Shown piece by piece: positions 18,547-27,869 of a stretch of 47,856 nt of DNA. Both the position numbers and the translations under genes were made by a program. Source of the DNA: Chloroflexota bacterium (GTDB lineage: Bacteria > Chloroflexota > UBA6077 > JACCZL01); contig JAUJPG010000027.1 in assembly GCA_030447245.1 (NCBI GenBank), positions 23,554 through 71,409 of the forward strand, read 5' to 3'. The notes below the pieces were generated by a model. That model was not told the origin of the DNA. It ran no database searches and saw only the letters and a list, made by a program, of their open reading frames with translations. How positions within the stretch are numbered: position 1 is the first letter of the stretch; the number at the start of each line of letters is the position of its first letter.

Positions 18547-19397
18547 CCGACGGCCGCCATACACCGTTGACGCCTCAGCCAGTCGTTGGCCCGCGCTCGG
18601 TCTGGGCGCTTGGAGCTGAGCGGGTGGCGGTGAACGCGGCCGACTACACGCCGCAAGAGCTGATGGTCGTCGCCGCGGCGCGCGAGATCAGGGATGGCGA
18701 GGTCGTCTTTGTCGGCATGCGCCTGCCGCTTCTGGCCTTTGCGCTGGCCAAGCGGACCCACGCCCCATCGGCAATCGGACTGTTCGAGAACGGGCTCGTC
18801 CGCGACCAGCTTCCGCCACCCGGGCTGTACACGATGGGTGACCCTCCGAACGTCACGGGTGCAAGCTGGGCAACCGGCCTGGTTGAGGTGATGGCGCTGC
18901 TCCAGCGGGGCGACGTCGACCTCGGCTTCATCGGCGGCGCCGAGGTCGACCGCTTCGGCAACATCAACACCAATCTGATCGGCCCGCCCGAGCGCCCAAC
19001 CGTGCGCCTGCCCGGCAGCGGCGGCGGCGCCGACATCGCCTGCCTCTCAAAGCGCCTGGTCTCCTTGATGGAGCACGCGCCGCGGCGGCTGCGAGAGCGG
19101 GTCGACTTCGTGACCTCGCCAGGCTATGGCGACGGCCCAGACTGGCGCCGTCGCCAGGGCCTGGTGCGCGGGGGGCCGTCGGCCGTCATCACGACGCTCG
19201 GCGTCCTCCGCTTCGACGACATCACCTCCGAGGCGTACCTCGCCTCGTATCATCCATTCACCACGGCAGAGGAGGTCGCCGCCGCGACCGGTTGGCCGCT
19301 CAGCATCCCGGCCTGCTGCGCCCCCACCCCGCCGCCCACGGCGGACGAGCTGCGGCTGATCCGCGAGGCCGACCCCGACGGTTTCTGGACGCGCTGA
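18543..19397 (+). CDS. CoA-transferase subunit beta (GctB-like)
   Basis: 284 residues if GTG 18543, overlapping the alpha stop as GTGA, is used; GTG 18624 (VAVNAADYTPQELM) would drop a 27-residue tail of low similarity. Conserved segments are DGEVVFVGMRLPLLAFALAK, IGLFENGLV (the Glu that forms the enzyme-CoA thioester), GDVDLGFIGGAEVDRFGNIN and GSGGGADIACLSKR. With the alpha subunit it moves CoA between carboxylic acids in the cytoplasm. Confidence 0.87.
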   Translation: MTDGRHTPLTPQPVVGPRSVWALGAERVAVNAADYTPQELMVVAAAREIRDGEVVFVGMRLPLLAFALAKRTHAPSAIGLFENGLVRDQLPPPGLYTMGDPPNVTGASWATGLVEVMALLQRGDVDLGFIGGAEVDRFGNINTNLIGPPERPTVRLPGSGGGADIACLSKRLVSLMEHAPRRLRERVDFVTSPGYGDGPDWRRRQGLVRGGPSAVITTLGVLRFDDITSEAYLASYHPFTTAEEVAAATGWPLSIPACCAPTPPPTADELRLIREADPDGFWTR

Positions 19398-19456
19398 ACG
19401 GTCACGCCCGGGGCAGCGCCCCGGCGAGAGGACAGCGTATCCCTACTGCCCGCGGT

Positions 19457-20467
19457 TTACCGGGGGCGGTGCGCCGCGGCGTAGTGGGCAGCCAGCAGGT
19501 CCTCACCCCAGTCGTTGGTGAAGTCACGCCAGACCGAGTGAATGTGATTGGCGCCGTTCTGGGTATTGTCGTACTCGATCATGAACGTCGGGCCCTTGAT
19601 GGCGTAGTAGTGGCCCTGACCGGCCTGTTCGGGACCGGCCCAGGCGAACGTAATCGGCTCGAGTCCGGCCCGCTCGATCCTGGCCCACTCGTGCGCCGCG
19701 ACGTCATCGGTCGTGCGCTCGACATAGTGGCGGATCAGACGGACAAGCTGTTGACGTGGCTCGCCGCTCATCGCGCCGTACGCCAGGCCGACCGGCAAGA
19801 GGCCAGGCTCGACCCGCGGCCGCCACTCGGTGAGCAGGTCGGGCGGGGCGGTCTGGCTGACCTGGGCAACCCCACGCTCGGCCGGACTCAAACCCACCAG
19901 CAACGCCCGTGCCAGCTCCTCCTCCTCGGCCAGCGTGCGGTGGCCCACCCTGGGCCCGTGGCGCACGACCGCCGGATTCGCCCCGAAGAAGAGCGGCATC
20001 GGCGCGACGAGATCGCGGTCGACGATCGTGAAATGCAGCCCGACGTGATGGCCGCCGACCCGCCAGGCCCAGGGCGCGGCCCCGCCCGGCTCGCCAAAGA
20101 CGCTGAACCAGTACAGCTCCGCGTCGCGCACCCAGCGGTTCAGGCGCAGCTCGACGCGCTCCGTTTCCCGCAGGATCGGCTCCAGCGCGACGATCTCTCT
20201 GACCTGCCGCGCGCCACGCGCGCTCAGTCCGGCGTCGACCAGCGCCCACGCGGTCTCTTGTTGCTGCCGCTTCATGTTGATCAGTCGGAGACCATTGCGT
20301 GGAGTTGGACGGTAATCCCAGGCGTAGCGCTCGTCGCCCTCGAACGGGAACTGGGCGAGCCCGCGCTGCTCCTCGCTCAGCGACGCGAGAAAGGCGGTCG
20401 CCGCCGCGGCCATCCTGCGCGTAACCTCCGGCGCACGGGACGTCACGGTCGAGTCAGTCGTCACCAT
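19457..20467 (-). CDS. DUF3500 family protein
   Basis: 336 residues from ATG 20467 (GAGGTGGAG upstream). Matches DUF3500: RRMAAAATAFLASLSEEQRG near the start, YAWDYRPTPRNGLRL, the central GGHHVGLHFTIVDRDLVAPM, and the C-terminal IKGPTFMIEYDNTQNGANHI followed by HSVWRDFTNDWGEDLLA. The conserved His, Asp and Asn clusters suggest a metal site but no activity is known for the family. The gene starts only 10 bases after the ThDP enzyme gene upstream, which points to a shared function. No signal peptide is seen here. Confidence 0.82.
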   Translation of the reverse strand: MVTTDSTVTSRAPEVTRRMAAAATAFLASLSEEQRGLAQFPFEGDERYAWDYRPTPRNGLRLINMKRQQQETAWALVDAGLSARGARQVREIVALEPILRETERVELRLNRWVRDAELYWFSVFGEPGGAAPWAWRVGGHHVGLHFTIVDRDLVAPMPLFFGANPAVVRHGPRVGHRTLAEEEELARALLVGLSPAERGVAQVSQTAPPDLLTEWRPRVEPGLLPVGLAYGAMSGEPRQQLVRLIRHYVERTTDDVAAHEWARIERAGLEPITFAWAGPEQAGQGHYYAIKGPTFMIEYDNTQNGANHIHSVWRDFTNDWGEDLLAAHYAAAHRPR

Positions 20468-20477
20468 CGCTCCACCT

Positions 20478-22151
20478 CTAATCCGGCTGCTTGACGGGCT
20501 GACGGGCAACCTCACCGGAGAACATCGAGAACTGGATCTCCTTTTCGGTGATGAACTCGAGCAGCGCGGGTGTGCCCTCCTGGGTCTTCTCGATTCCGCG
20601 CTTGATCGCCGGGATGATCTCACCAGGCTCGGTCACCCGCTCCCCGTAGCCGCCGAAGGCGCGCGCCATGTCGGCGTAGTGGCCGCTGATGTCCGTGCTG
20701 CGGTACTTCTCGGTCGCTGCCTTCATGATCGGCAGCTCGATCGCCATCGAGAAGTTGTTTAGCAGGACCGATAGGATCGGAATGCGCTCGCGGACGGCCG
20801 TCTCGAAGTCCATGCCGGTGAAGCCGATCGCGGCGTCTCCCCAGAGATTGATGCAGAGCTTGTCGGGCCTGGCCAGCTTGGCGCCCATGGCGAGCCCCAG
20901 CCCATAGCCAAGCTGGGTCGTCTTGCCCCAGCCGATGTAGGTCAGCGGCTCAGTGCAGGTCCAGAACGGCGAGAGCTGGTCGCGCGGGCTGCCAGCGTCG
21001 TGGGTGATGATCGTGTTGGCCGAATCGACGGTGTGGAGCAGGTCCCAGATTACTCGGTACGGCGACAGCGGCGTGCCCTGCGAGGTGAGCTTTGGCATCC
21101 ATTGCTCCAGCCACTCCTCGCGCATCCCCTTGATCTCGCGGGCGACGGTCTCGGCCCGCCCGCGCGGCTTGCCGCCCAGCTCGCTTCGGACGGCGTCGGT
21201 GAGCGCCCGCAGGACAAGATCGGCGTCGCCGAGCAGCGCGTGCTGAGCCGGGACGTCCTTGTTCAGGTCGGCTGGGTCCAGGGTGGCGTGGACGATCGTC
21301 TTGCCCTTCGGCATCGTCACGCCGTAGTTGGTCGTGGCGAACGAGCAGCCGATCCCGAAGATGACATCCGAGTCCTGCAGGAACTGATAGACCGGCAACG
21401 GCATCGATCGGCCACCGGACCCAAGCGACAGCGGGTGGGTCTCGGGAAACGCGCTCTTGCCTTCGAGGCTGGTCGTCGTCGGCGCTTCGAGCAGCTCGGC
21501 CAGCTCGCGCAACGGCGCCCACGCCTGCGCGTAATGCACGCCCTGGCCGGCGTAGATGACCGGCCGCTCGGCTCGGACGAGCACCCGCGCGACTTCGGCC
21601 ACGGCCTCCGGGTCGGGTCCCGTCCGCAAGCGCGGCGCCGAGCCGTACTGGAACCCCTCCGTCACCTCCTCGGTCATGACGTCGGTCGGGATCTCGACCA
21701 TCGCCGGTCGCGGCCGGCCATTCCGCACCTGGGTAAAGGCCCGGCGCAGGGCGGCCGGCACCGCGTCCGCCACGGTGACCTGCTCGACCGACTTCGTCAC
21801 GTGCTGGAAGTTCAGAAAGGCGTTGAAGTTGGGCGGGATGTTGGTCAGCCGCCGCGGAAAGCCGGCCGGCAGGATGACGATCGGGACCGAGTCGGCGTAC
21901 GCCTGGGCGACGCCGCCGAAGGCGTTCTCCGTGCCCGGCCCGTGCTGCATGGTGAAGACGCCGATCCGCTCACCGGAAGTCACCCGACTCACGGCATCGG
22001 CCATGTGCAGCCCGGTCCGCTCCTGGCGGACGATGATCGTTCTGATATCTGCTCGGGCAGCAGCCTCGATGATCGGGTTCACCGGGTAGCCGATCAGGAA
22101 CTCGACGCCCTCACGCTTGAGGATCTCGGCGACGGCATCAGCAACCTGCAT
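20478..22151 (-). CDS. Thiamine pyrophosphate-requiring enzyme (acetolactate-synthase-like)
   Basis: 557 residues, ThDP-dependent 2-oxoacid-acting family with three domains. The activating Glu lies in IIVRQERTGLHMADA, the N-terminal FTMQHGPGTENAFGGVAQAY is typical, and the pyrophosphate/Mg motif is WGDAAIGFTGMDFE ending in SVLLNN. ATG 22151 follows AGGAGG by six bases; the open frame upstream was rejected. It is the first gene of an operon with the DUF3500 gene. Close relatives are annotated only as thiamine pyrophosphate-requiring; acetolactate synthase, sulfoacetaldehyde acetyltransferase and oxalyl-CoA decarboxylase all share the fold, so the reaction is not assigned. Confidence 0.87.
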   Translation of the reverse strand: MQVADAVAEILKREGVEFLIGYPVNPIIEAAARADIRTIIVRQERTGLHMADAVSRVTSGERIGVFTMQHGPGTENAFGGVAQAYADSVPIVILPAGFPRRLTNIPPNFNAFLNFQHVTKSVEQVTVADAVPAALRRAFTQVRNGRPRPAMVEIPTDVMTEEVTEGFQYGSAPRLRTGPDPEAVAEVARVLVRAERPVIYAGQGVHYAQAWAPLRELAELLEAPTTTSLEGKSAFPETHPLSLGSGGRSMPLPVYQFLQDSDVIFGIGCSFATTNYGVTMPKGKTIVHATLDPADLNKDVPAQHALLGDADLVLRALTDAVRSELGGKPRGRAETVAREIKGMREEWLEQWMPKLTSQGTPLSPYRVIWDLLHTVDSANTIITHDAGSPRDQLSPFWTCTEPLTYIGWGKTTQLGYGLGLAMGAKLARPDKLCINLWGDAAIGFTGMDFETAVRERIPILSVLLNNFSMAIELPIMKAATEKYRSTDISGHYADMARAFGGYGERVTEPGEIIPAIKRGIEKTQEGTPALLEFITEKEIQFSMFSGEVARQPVKQPD

Positions 22152-22333
22152 GGGCATCCTCCTGTGGCGCGTGGCGTGGCTCCGCACAGCGTGCAGGTCA
22201 CAGGGTAGCGCACTGGCGCGTCTCCCGACAGGCCGGCCCCTCCCAACCATCGTTCGGCCCGATCCGGAACGGACGCCATGCTACGATGCCGGCTCGTGGG
22301 TGCCACCGAGTGGCGTCCGCTTCGGAGACGACC

Positions 22334-23197
22334 GTGAGCACGTCACCCGAGCGCTCGGCCGAGCAGGCCACCGATCAAGCGCGCCGCGCGGCTCGCGAGG
22401 CGAGCCCATGGATCGAGGGGCTCGGGCGCTTTGGCTACGCCGCCAAGGGCGTGGTCTACGTGATCGTCGGCGGGCTGGCGGCCCAGGCGGCGGCCGGCGC
22501 CGGCGGCTCGACCACCGACACACGCGGCGCGCTGGAGTGGATCGTCGCGGCGCCGTTCGGTCGGTTCCTGCTCGGCGCGGTGGCGGTGGGACTGGCCGGC
22601 TACGCGGTCTGGCGCGTCGGCCAGGGCGTGCTGGACACCGAGGACAAGAGCAGCAACCCGAAGGGGTTGCTGACTCGACTCAGCTACGGCGGCGTCGGGG
22701 TGATCTACGCAGGACTGGCGCTGTCAGCGGTCAGGCTGGCGATGGGCACGGCCAACAGCGAGGGCGGGGAGGGAAGCTCGACGCAGGATTGGACGGCCTG
22801 GCTGCTGGCGCAGCCGTTCGGCCAGGGTCTTGTGGCGCTGGCCGGGGCGATGGTGATCGGCTCGGGCGTGATTCAGCTTGCACGGGCGTGGACCGCGAGC
22901 TTCCGCGACACGCTCGAGCTGGTCGACCTGGGCGAGCCACGGGCGACCTGGGCGACGCGGGTCGGCCGAGCGGGCTTCGCCGCGCGCGGGATCGCCTTCG
23001 GGATCATCGGCGGCTTCCTGATCGTCGCGGCGCTCCAGTCGCGACCGGACCAGGCACGCGGGTTGGGCGGCGCGCTCGAGACGCTCGCCCGTCAGCCGTT
23101 CGGCCCGTGGCTGCTCGGCTTCGTCGCAATCGGCCTCGTCGCCTACGGTCTGTTCGCGCTCGTCGAAGCCCGCTACCGCCGGATGATCGTCTGCTGA
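22334..23197 (+). CDS. DUF1206 membrane protein
   Basis: 287 residues from GTG 22334 (GGAGAC upstream). Three internal repeats of about 75 residues, each with an RxGYxAKGxVY-like opening (LGRFGYAAKGVVYVIVGGLA; LTRLSYGGVGVIYAGLALSA; VGRAGFAARGIAFGIIGGFL) and a second hydrophobic helix with PFGRFLLGAVAVGLAGYA-like sequence, giving six membrane spans. This is the DUF1206 pattern. The N-terminal 35 residues are charged and cytoplasmic. Function unknown. It converges with the dehydrogenase gene downstream. Confidence 0.88.
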   Translation: MSTSPERSAEQATDQARRAAREASPWIEGLGRFGYAAKGVVYVIVGGLAAQAAAGAGGSTTDTRGALEWIVAAPFGRFLLGAVAVGLAGYAVWRVGQGVLDTEDKSSNPKGLLTRLSYGGVGVIYAGLALSAVRLAMGTANSEGGEGSSTQDWTAWLLAQPFGQGLVALAGAMVIGSGVIQLARAWTASFRDTLELVDLGEPRATWATRVGRAGFAARGIAFGIIGGFLIVAALQSRPDQARGLGGALETLARQPFGPWLLGFVAIGLVAYGLFALVEARYRRMIVC

Positions 23198-23206
23198 CCC
23201 GGGTGG

Positions 23207-23245
23207 CCAGGAGACAGGAGGGAAGTGACTGCTCCTGGCTCCTCG
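23207..23245. terminator. Inverted repeat between convergent genes (ACAGGAG family copy 2)
   Basis: Arms CCAGGAGACAGGAG (23207-23220) and CTCCTGGCTCCTCG (23232-23245) pair at 12 of 14 positions with an 11-nt loop. It lies in the 49-bp gap between convergent genes, so it may end both transcripts, but there is no T-run. Sequence is related to the repeats at 16511 and 31575. Confidence 0.5.
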
Positions 23246-23246
23246 C

Positions 23247-24215
23247 TCAGAACCAGTTCGCTTTGTCCACGACGTTCATCAGCGGTTGACCGGCCGCGAA
23301 GCGGCGGGCGTTCTCGGCGATGATCGCGTAGCGGCGATCGTCGAGGTACGGCCCGAAGCCGGCCGTGTGCGGGGTGAGCAGGACGTTAGGCGCGGTCCAG
23401 ATCGGGTGATCCTCGGGCAGCGGCTCCGTCTCGTAGACGTCGAGTGCCGCGCCGGCGATCTCGCCGGCGCGGAGCGCGCGGTCCAGGTCGACCAGCTTGA
23501 CGGTCATCCCGCGCCCGATGTTGATCAGGAACGCCGAGCGCTTCATCAGCGCGAACCGCTCGGCGTGCATCAACCCTTCGGTCTGAGGGGTGTGCGGAAC
23601 GGTCATGACCACAAAGTCCGCCTCGGGCAGCAGGCGGTCCAGGGCATAAGGCCGGTGCAGCTCGGCAACGCCCGCCGGCGTGTCCTGGCGACGGGCGTCC
23701 ACGCCGACGACGCGCATCCCGAAGGCCGCGCACTTCTCTGCGGTCTCAGCGCCGATGCCGCCAACGCCGACGATCAGCGCCGTCGACTCCGGCAGGTGAA
23801 CGACGCCGGTGTCGAGCGGCTCCGGCCGCCACTCGCGGCGGAGCTGGCGCGGGATGTAGTAGTGCAGTCCGCGCGCGAACGCCAGGACGAACGCCATGAT
23901 GTGGGCGGCGATGTGGTCGTTGAAGATCTCGCGGAAGTTGGTTGCGACGACCGGATGCTCGACCAGCTCACGATGGTAGAAGCCGGCCGGCGGGGCGATC
24001 TGCGGCGCCTGGAGCCAGCGGAGCCGCTGTGCCCGCGCCAGGACGTCTGGCGCGATCCCGCCGAAGACCGCGTCGGCGTCGGCGATCTCCCGCCGGGCGT
24101 CGTCCTCGGTCTCGGCGACGACGACGTGCGCCTCGGGAACCTCCCGCGCCAGGCGTGCGGCCCACTCACGGGTCGTGTCCCCTTGCGGCGGCAGAAACAC
24201 CATCTTGAACACCAT
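23247..24215 (-). CDS. D-2-hydroxyacid dehydrogenase
   Basis: 322 residues, second member of this family in the window but not a close duplicate of the one at 16579. Rossmann motif TALIVGVGGIGAETAEKCAA, catalytic Arg in FLINIGRGMTVKLVDL, Glu in DVYETEPLPEDHP and His in LLTPHTAGFGPYLDD. The extended C-terminal YAIIAENARRFAAGQPLMNV matches the GhrA-like/D-2-hydroxyacid dehydrogenase branch. Substrate not assigned. Convergent with the DUF1206 gene. Confidence 0.9.
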   Translation of the reverse strand: MVFKMVFLPPQGDTTREWAARLAREVPEAHVVVAETEDDARREIADADAVFGGIAPDVLARAQRLRWLQAPQIAPPAGFYHRELVEHPVVATNFREIFNDHIAAHIMAFVLAFARGLHYYIPRQLRREWRPEPLDTGVVHLPESTALIVGVGGIGAETAEKCAAFGMRVVGVDARRQDTPAGVAELHRPYALDRLLPEADFVVMTVPHTPQTEGLMHAERFALMKRSAFLINIGRGMTVKLVDLDRALRAGEIAGAALDVYETEPLPEDHPIWTAPNVLLTPHTAGFGPYLDDRRYAIIAENARRFAAGQPLMNVVDKANWF

Positions 24216-24380
24216 GCATCAACCCCTCGACATCAACGGTCTGGCCGCCTGCCAACAGCCGGGACATGCTAGCATGGCGCGATCTGCCCCGAGCCGTGGG
24301 CTAGCCTACTTCACCGGCAAGCGGTGAATCCCCTCTGCGTTGCTGATCGCCTCGGGACCGCCGAGCGAGGGCCCGCTGGG

Positions 24381-25988
24381 TCAGCGGGTGTGCGGGCCCG
24401 CCGCGCGCACCTCCGGCGAGACGGAGTCCTCGAACTCGCGGAAGTTTTCCTTGAACTCGCCGGCCAGCTTGCGGGCCTCGCGGTCGTAGGCTTCCTTGTC
24501 GGCCCAGGTGTCGCGCGGGTTGAGCACCTCCTGGGGCACGTCCGGGCAGGCGGTTGGGATGGCCAGGCCAAAGTTGGGCTCGGTCTCGAAAGGCACGTCG
24601 CGGAGGGTGCCATTCAAGATGGCGTGAACCATCGCGCGGGTGTGAACGATCCGCATCCGCTGACCGACGCCGTACGGGCCGCCGCTCCAGCCGGTGTTAA
24701 TGATCCAGGCATCAGTCTTGTGGCGGGTCAGCTTTTCGCCCAGCAGCTTGCCGTAGGTCGCCGGCGGGAGCGGGACGAACGGCGCACCGAAGCAGGTGCT
24801 GAAGGTCGCCGACGGCTCGGTGACGCCCCGCTCGGTTCCGGCGAGCTTCGAGGTGTAGCCAGACAGGAAATGGTAGATCGCCTGCTCGCGCGAGAGGCGC
24901 GCGATTGGCGGGAGCACACCCGAGGCGTCCGCGGTCAGCATGATGACGTTCTGTGGATGGCCGCCCATCCCGTCGGGCGAGGCATTGCGAATGTAGTCGA
25001 TCGGGTACGCCGAGCGGGTATTCTCGGTCAAGGAGTCGTCGTCCAGGTCGACCTCGCCGGTGGCGCTGTCGAAGCCGACGTTCTCCAGGACGGTCCCGAA
25101 GCGGTGGCTCGCCGCGTAGATGTCCGGCTCGGCCTCGCGGGACAGGTTGATCGTCTTGGCGTAGCAGCCGCCCTCGTAGTTGAAGACCCCGCGGTCGCTC
25201 CAGCCATGCTCGTCGTCGCCGATCAGCGTTCGACTCGACTCGGCCGAGAGGGTCGTCTTGCCGGTTCCGGACAGTCCGAAGAAGACCGCCACGTCACCTT
25301 TCGGTCCTATGTTGGCCGAGCTGTGCATCGACAACACACCTCGGAGGGGGAGCAGGTAATTCAGGACGGTAAACACCGACTTCTTCATCTCGCCGGCGTA
25401 CTGGGTCCCTCCGATCAGCAGCTGCTTGTTGGCGAAGTCGAGGATGATGAAGACTTCGGAGCGGGTTCGGTCCTGCTTTGGGATCGCCGAGAAATTCGGG
25501 ACGTAGATGACCGTGAACTCGGGGACGTGCTCGGCAAGCTGCTCCTTGGTGGCGCGGATGAACATGTTGCGGCCGAAGAGGCTATGCCAGGCGTACTCCG
25601 AGATCAGGCGCACCGGCATGCGGAACTCGGGGTCGGCGCCGACGAAGCAGTCCTGAACGTACAGCTCCTTGCCCTCGAGATAGGAGAGCATGCGGGCGCG
25701 TAGCGCCTGCGCGCGTTCCGGCTCCATCGGCTGGTTGACGCTGCCCCACCAGATATTCGCCTCGCTGGACGGCTCGCGGACGACGTACTTGTCCTTCGGC
25801 GAGCGACCGGTGTATTGCCCAGTCCGCACGACCAGCTGGCCGAAGCTGGCGATCCGGCCCTCGCGCCGGCGGATCGCCTCCTCGTAGAGCTGCGGCGTCG
25901 CGAGGTTCCAGTGGACCACGTCGACGTTATGGATACCGTGGTTCTCCAGGCCGTAGCGGCGCGTGGCGACCGGGCTGACCGTTTGCAT
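24381..25988 (-). CDS. pckA: Phosphoenolpyruvate carboxykinase (ATP)
   Basis: Decarboxylates and phosphorylates oxaloacetate to PEP, the entry step of gluconeogenesis. 535 residues. ATP loop FGLSGTGKTTLSAES, metal/kinase-2 motif IGDDEHGWSDRGVFNYEGGC, oxaloacetate-binding GRSPKDKYVV and the RTRSEVFIILDFANKQLLIG region are all present, as is the adenine-binding NTGWSGGPYGVGQRM. ATG 25988 follows GGAGG. The flanking hydroxyacid dehydrogenase and CoA-transferase genes suggest growth on organic acids. A TATAAG hexamer at 26051-26056 could be its -10. Confidence 0.97.
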   Translation of the reverse strand: MQTVSPVATRRYGLENHGIHNVDVVHWNLATPQLYEEAIRRREGRIASFGQLVVRTGQYTGRSPKDKYVVREPSSEANIWWGSVNQPMEPERAQALRARMLSYLEGKELYVQDCFVGADPEFRMPVRLISEYAWHSLFGRNMFIRATKEQLAEHVPEFTVIYVPNFSAIPKQDRTRSEVFIILDFANKQLLIGGTQYAGEMKKSVFTVLNYLLPLRGVLSMHSSANIGPKGDVAVFFGLSGTGKTTLSAESSRTLIGDDEHGWSDRGVFNYEGGCYAKTINLSREAEPDIYAASHRFGTVLENVGFDSATGEVDLDDDSLTENTRSAYPIDYIRNASPDGMGGHPQNVIMLTADASGVLPPIARLSREQAIYHFLSGYTSKLAGTERGVTEPSATFSTCFGAPFVPLPPATYGKLLGEKLTRHKTDAWIINTGWSGGPYGVGQRMRIVHTRAMVHAILNGTLRDVPFETEPNFGLAIPTACPDVPQEVLNPRDTWADKEAYDREARKLAGEFKENFREFEDSVSPEVRAAGPHTR

Positions 25989-26342
25989 GCGAGATCCTCC
26001 CTCGAGAGATCTGGCCCGCGGCGGAAGGCGAGCCGGATGTGCTCTCTTGTCTTATAGCGGCCTAACCGCGCCTCGCGTCGGCGCGCCCCGCGAGCGCCCG
26101 CGGCGCCCAGGGTGCTTCGATCGCCAGCGTTGTCCAACCCCGACAGCGTACCCGCCCCACGGTACACCGGGCCATCCCGCGCGAGCGCGACCGACCCGCG
26201 GCCGACGGCTGGCGGTCCCGTCCCAGAACCCGGAACCGTCCGGGGAGACGGCGCAACGGTGTGCCATCACGCGCCGGGCCGGAAGCGCGTGCGTGTGGCA
26301 CACTCGTTCGGAGGACCGATGTCGAGCGAACGTGGAGGCGCG
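25989..26342. other. Divergent intergenic region between pckA and the SelA-like gene
   Basis: 354 bases, GC-rich, without a supported gene. On the minus strand TATAAG (26051-26056) lies 63 bases before pckA and may be its -10; the matching -35 position is weak. No clear promoter for the plus-strand gene, and no repeat, was seen. Confidence 0.35.
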
Positions 26343-27593
26343 ATGAACGTCTTCGAGCGTTTCGGGGTTCCGACCGTCGTCAACGCCGCCGGGCCGCTCA
26401 CCCGACTCGGCGGCGCGCGGCTGTCCGAGCCGGTCGTCGAGGCGATGCGCTCGGCGGCCGGTCGGCACGTGCGGATCGAGGACCTCCAGGCGCGCGCCGG
26501 CGAGGTGATCGCGGGCCACACCGGCGCCGAGGCCGGCTACGTGACGAGCGGCGCGGCCGCCGGAATGACGCTGGCGGCCGCGGCCTGCGTGGCCGGCCTG
26601 GACGTCGGCACAATGGACCGCCTGCCCGACACCGACGGCCTGCCGAACCAGGTCGTGATGCAGCGCCCGCACCGCACCGCCTACGAGCACGCGATCCGCG
26701 CCGCCGGCGTGCAGATCGTCGAGGTCGGCTACACTGGCCACCCGGGCGCTGGCTGCACCCACCCCTGGCAGATCGAGCAGGCGATCACGTCGAAGACCGT
26801 CGCCGTCGCGCATGCCGTCATGCGCGCCCCCGGAACCGTGCCGCTGGCCGACGTCGCCGAGATCGCCCATCGCCGCGGCGTGCCGGTGATCGTCGACGCC
26901 GCGGCGGCCCTGCCGCCGCTGGACAACCTGCGTCGCTTCATCGCCGAGGGGGCCGACCTCGTCGCCTTCAGCGGCGGCAAGGCCATCGGCGGACCCCAGG
27001 CGTCTGGCATCCTGTGCGGGCGCGCCGACCTGATCCGCTCGGTGGCGCTCCAGCACCAGGACATGGACGTCCGCCCGGACACCTGGACCCTTCGGCACGA
27101 GCTGCTCGACACAGGTGTGCTGCCCGGCCCGCCGCACCACGGTCTCGGGCGCTCGATGAAAGTGGGCAAGGAGGAGATCGTCGGCTTGCTGGTGGCGCTC
27201 GAAGCGTTCGTCGCGCGCGACCATGCCGCCGACCGACGCCGCTGGGAGAGCATGCTGGAATCGCTGACGTCCGCGCTCGCACCTGTGTCTGGACTGCGCT
27301 GTCGCCCGCTCAGTCCCGACGCCGCGCCGCGGCCCTATCCGTACCTCCTGATCGACGTCGACCCCCGGGCCTTCGGCCACACGGCTGTCGAGGTGGTCAA
27401 TCTGCTGCAGCAGGGTGTTCCACCTATCTGCGTCGCCGAAGGCTCGGTGATGCGGCGGGACATGCTCGCCGCATTGATCGAGCGGGTCACGCCCGAGCGG
27501 GTTGGCTGGGGCCGGTACCGCGCGCGGATCGAATGGATGCCGCTCGCCAGCGCGCTCCGCACGGCCACAGGCTTGGAGGCGACCGCCGCCTAG
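26343..27593 (+). CDS. SelA-like PLP-dependent enzyme (aminotransferase class V fold)
   Basis: 416 residues. MNVFERFGVPTVVNAAGPLT is the standard opening of the SelA/DgaE-like group; VTSGAAAGMTLAAAACVAG and VPVIVDAAAALPPLDNLRRF precede the PLP-lysine motif LVAFSGGKAIGGPQASGI. It is shorter than true L-seryl-tRNA(Sec) selenium transferases (about 460) and lacks their N-terminal extension, and no selB or selD is present. D-glucosaminate-6-phosphate ammonia-lyase or another sugar-acid or amino-acid lyase is more likely. ATG 26343 follows GGAGGCG. A terminator-like hairpin follows. Confidence 0.83.
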   Translation: MNVFERFGVPTVVNAAGPLTRLGGARLSEPVVEAMRSAAGRHVRIEDLQARAGEVIAGHTGAEAGYVTSGAAAGMTLAAAACVAGLDVGTMDRLPDTDGLPNQVVMQRPHRTAYEHAIRAAGVQIVEVGYTGHPGAGCTHPWQIEQAITSKTVAVAHAVMRAPGTVPLADVAEIAHRRGVPVIVDAAAALPPLDNLRRFIAEGADLVAFSGGKAIGGPQASGILCGRADLIRSVALQHQDMDVRPDTWTLRHELLDTGVLPGPPHHGLGRSMKVGKEEIVGLLVALEAFVARDHAADRRRWESMLESLTSALAPVSGLRCRPLSPDAAPRPYPYLLIDVDPRAFGHTAVEVVNLLQQGVPPICVAEGSVMRRDMLAALIERVTPERVGWGRYRARIEWMPLASALRTATGLEATAA

Positions 27594-27631
27594 CAGCGAC
27601 AGCAATGGCCCTGAGTGGACCAAGAGCGGCC

Positions 27632-27672
27632 AAAAGACGCCCGGCTGGTCCTCTTGGGCCACCAGGCGTTTT
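27632..27672. terminator. Hairpin terminator after the SelA-like gene
   Basis: AAAAGACGCC at 27632 and GGCGTTTT at 27665-27672 bracket an imperfect stem (CTGGTCC with GGGCCACCAG). The A-run and T-run suit either direction. It lies 38 bases after the stop and marks the edge of the conserved chromosome segment. Confidence 0.5.
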
Positions 27673-27740
27673 CCCGCGTGCTGAGCGGTGATTTGATCGC
27701 TGCTCGATCCGCCGGTGGATGTTGTGGAGAGAGGCCGCTG

Positions 27741-27764
27741 AAATTTCCCGCTAGCGGGAAATTT
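27741..27764. repeat. 24-bp perfect palindrome P1 (GCTAGC core)
   Basis: AAATTTCCCGCT followed by its exact reverse complement. Same core CCCGCTAGCGGG as P2 and P3; the outer bases differ slightly (one T moved). Confidence 0.95.
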
Positions 27765-27838
27765 GGCACCTCGAATTGTGTCCGGAAAGCGTGTCGAGTC
27801 CTTCAACACTTACATTGCTATTCTCTGAGATGTCAGTA

Positions 27839-27869
27839 TTGACAACGCCTGTCGTGTCGGATTTGTAAT
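27839..27869 (+). promoter_or_regulatory. Candidate sigma70 promoter of the accessory cassette
   Basis: TTGACA (27839-27844) is a perfect -35. TGTAAT (27864-27869) matches five of six -10 bases but at a long 19-nt spacing; TTGTAA at 18 nt is an alternative. The HTH gene begins 143 bases downstream. Confidence 0.35.

Noticed and set aside
26343..27593. True selenocysteine synthase (selA)
   Set aside because: Too short at the N-terminus and no selB, selD or selC in the window; the SelA-like lyase group fits better.
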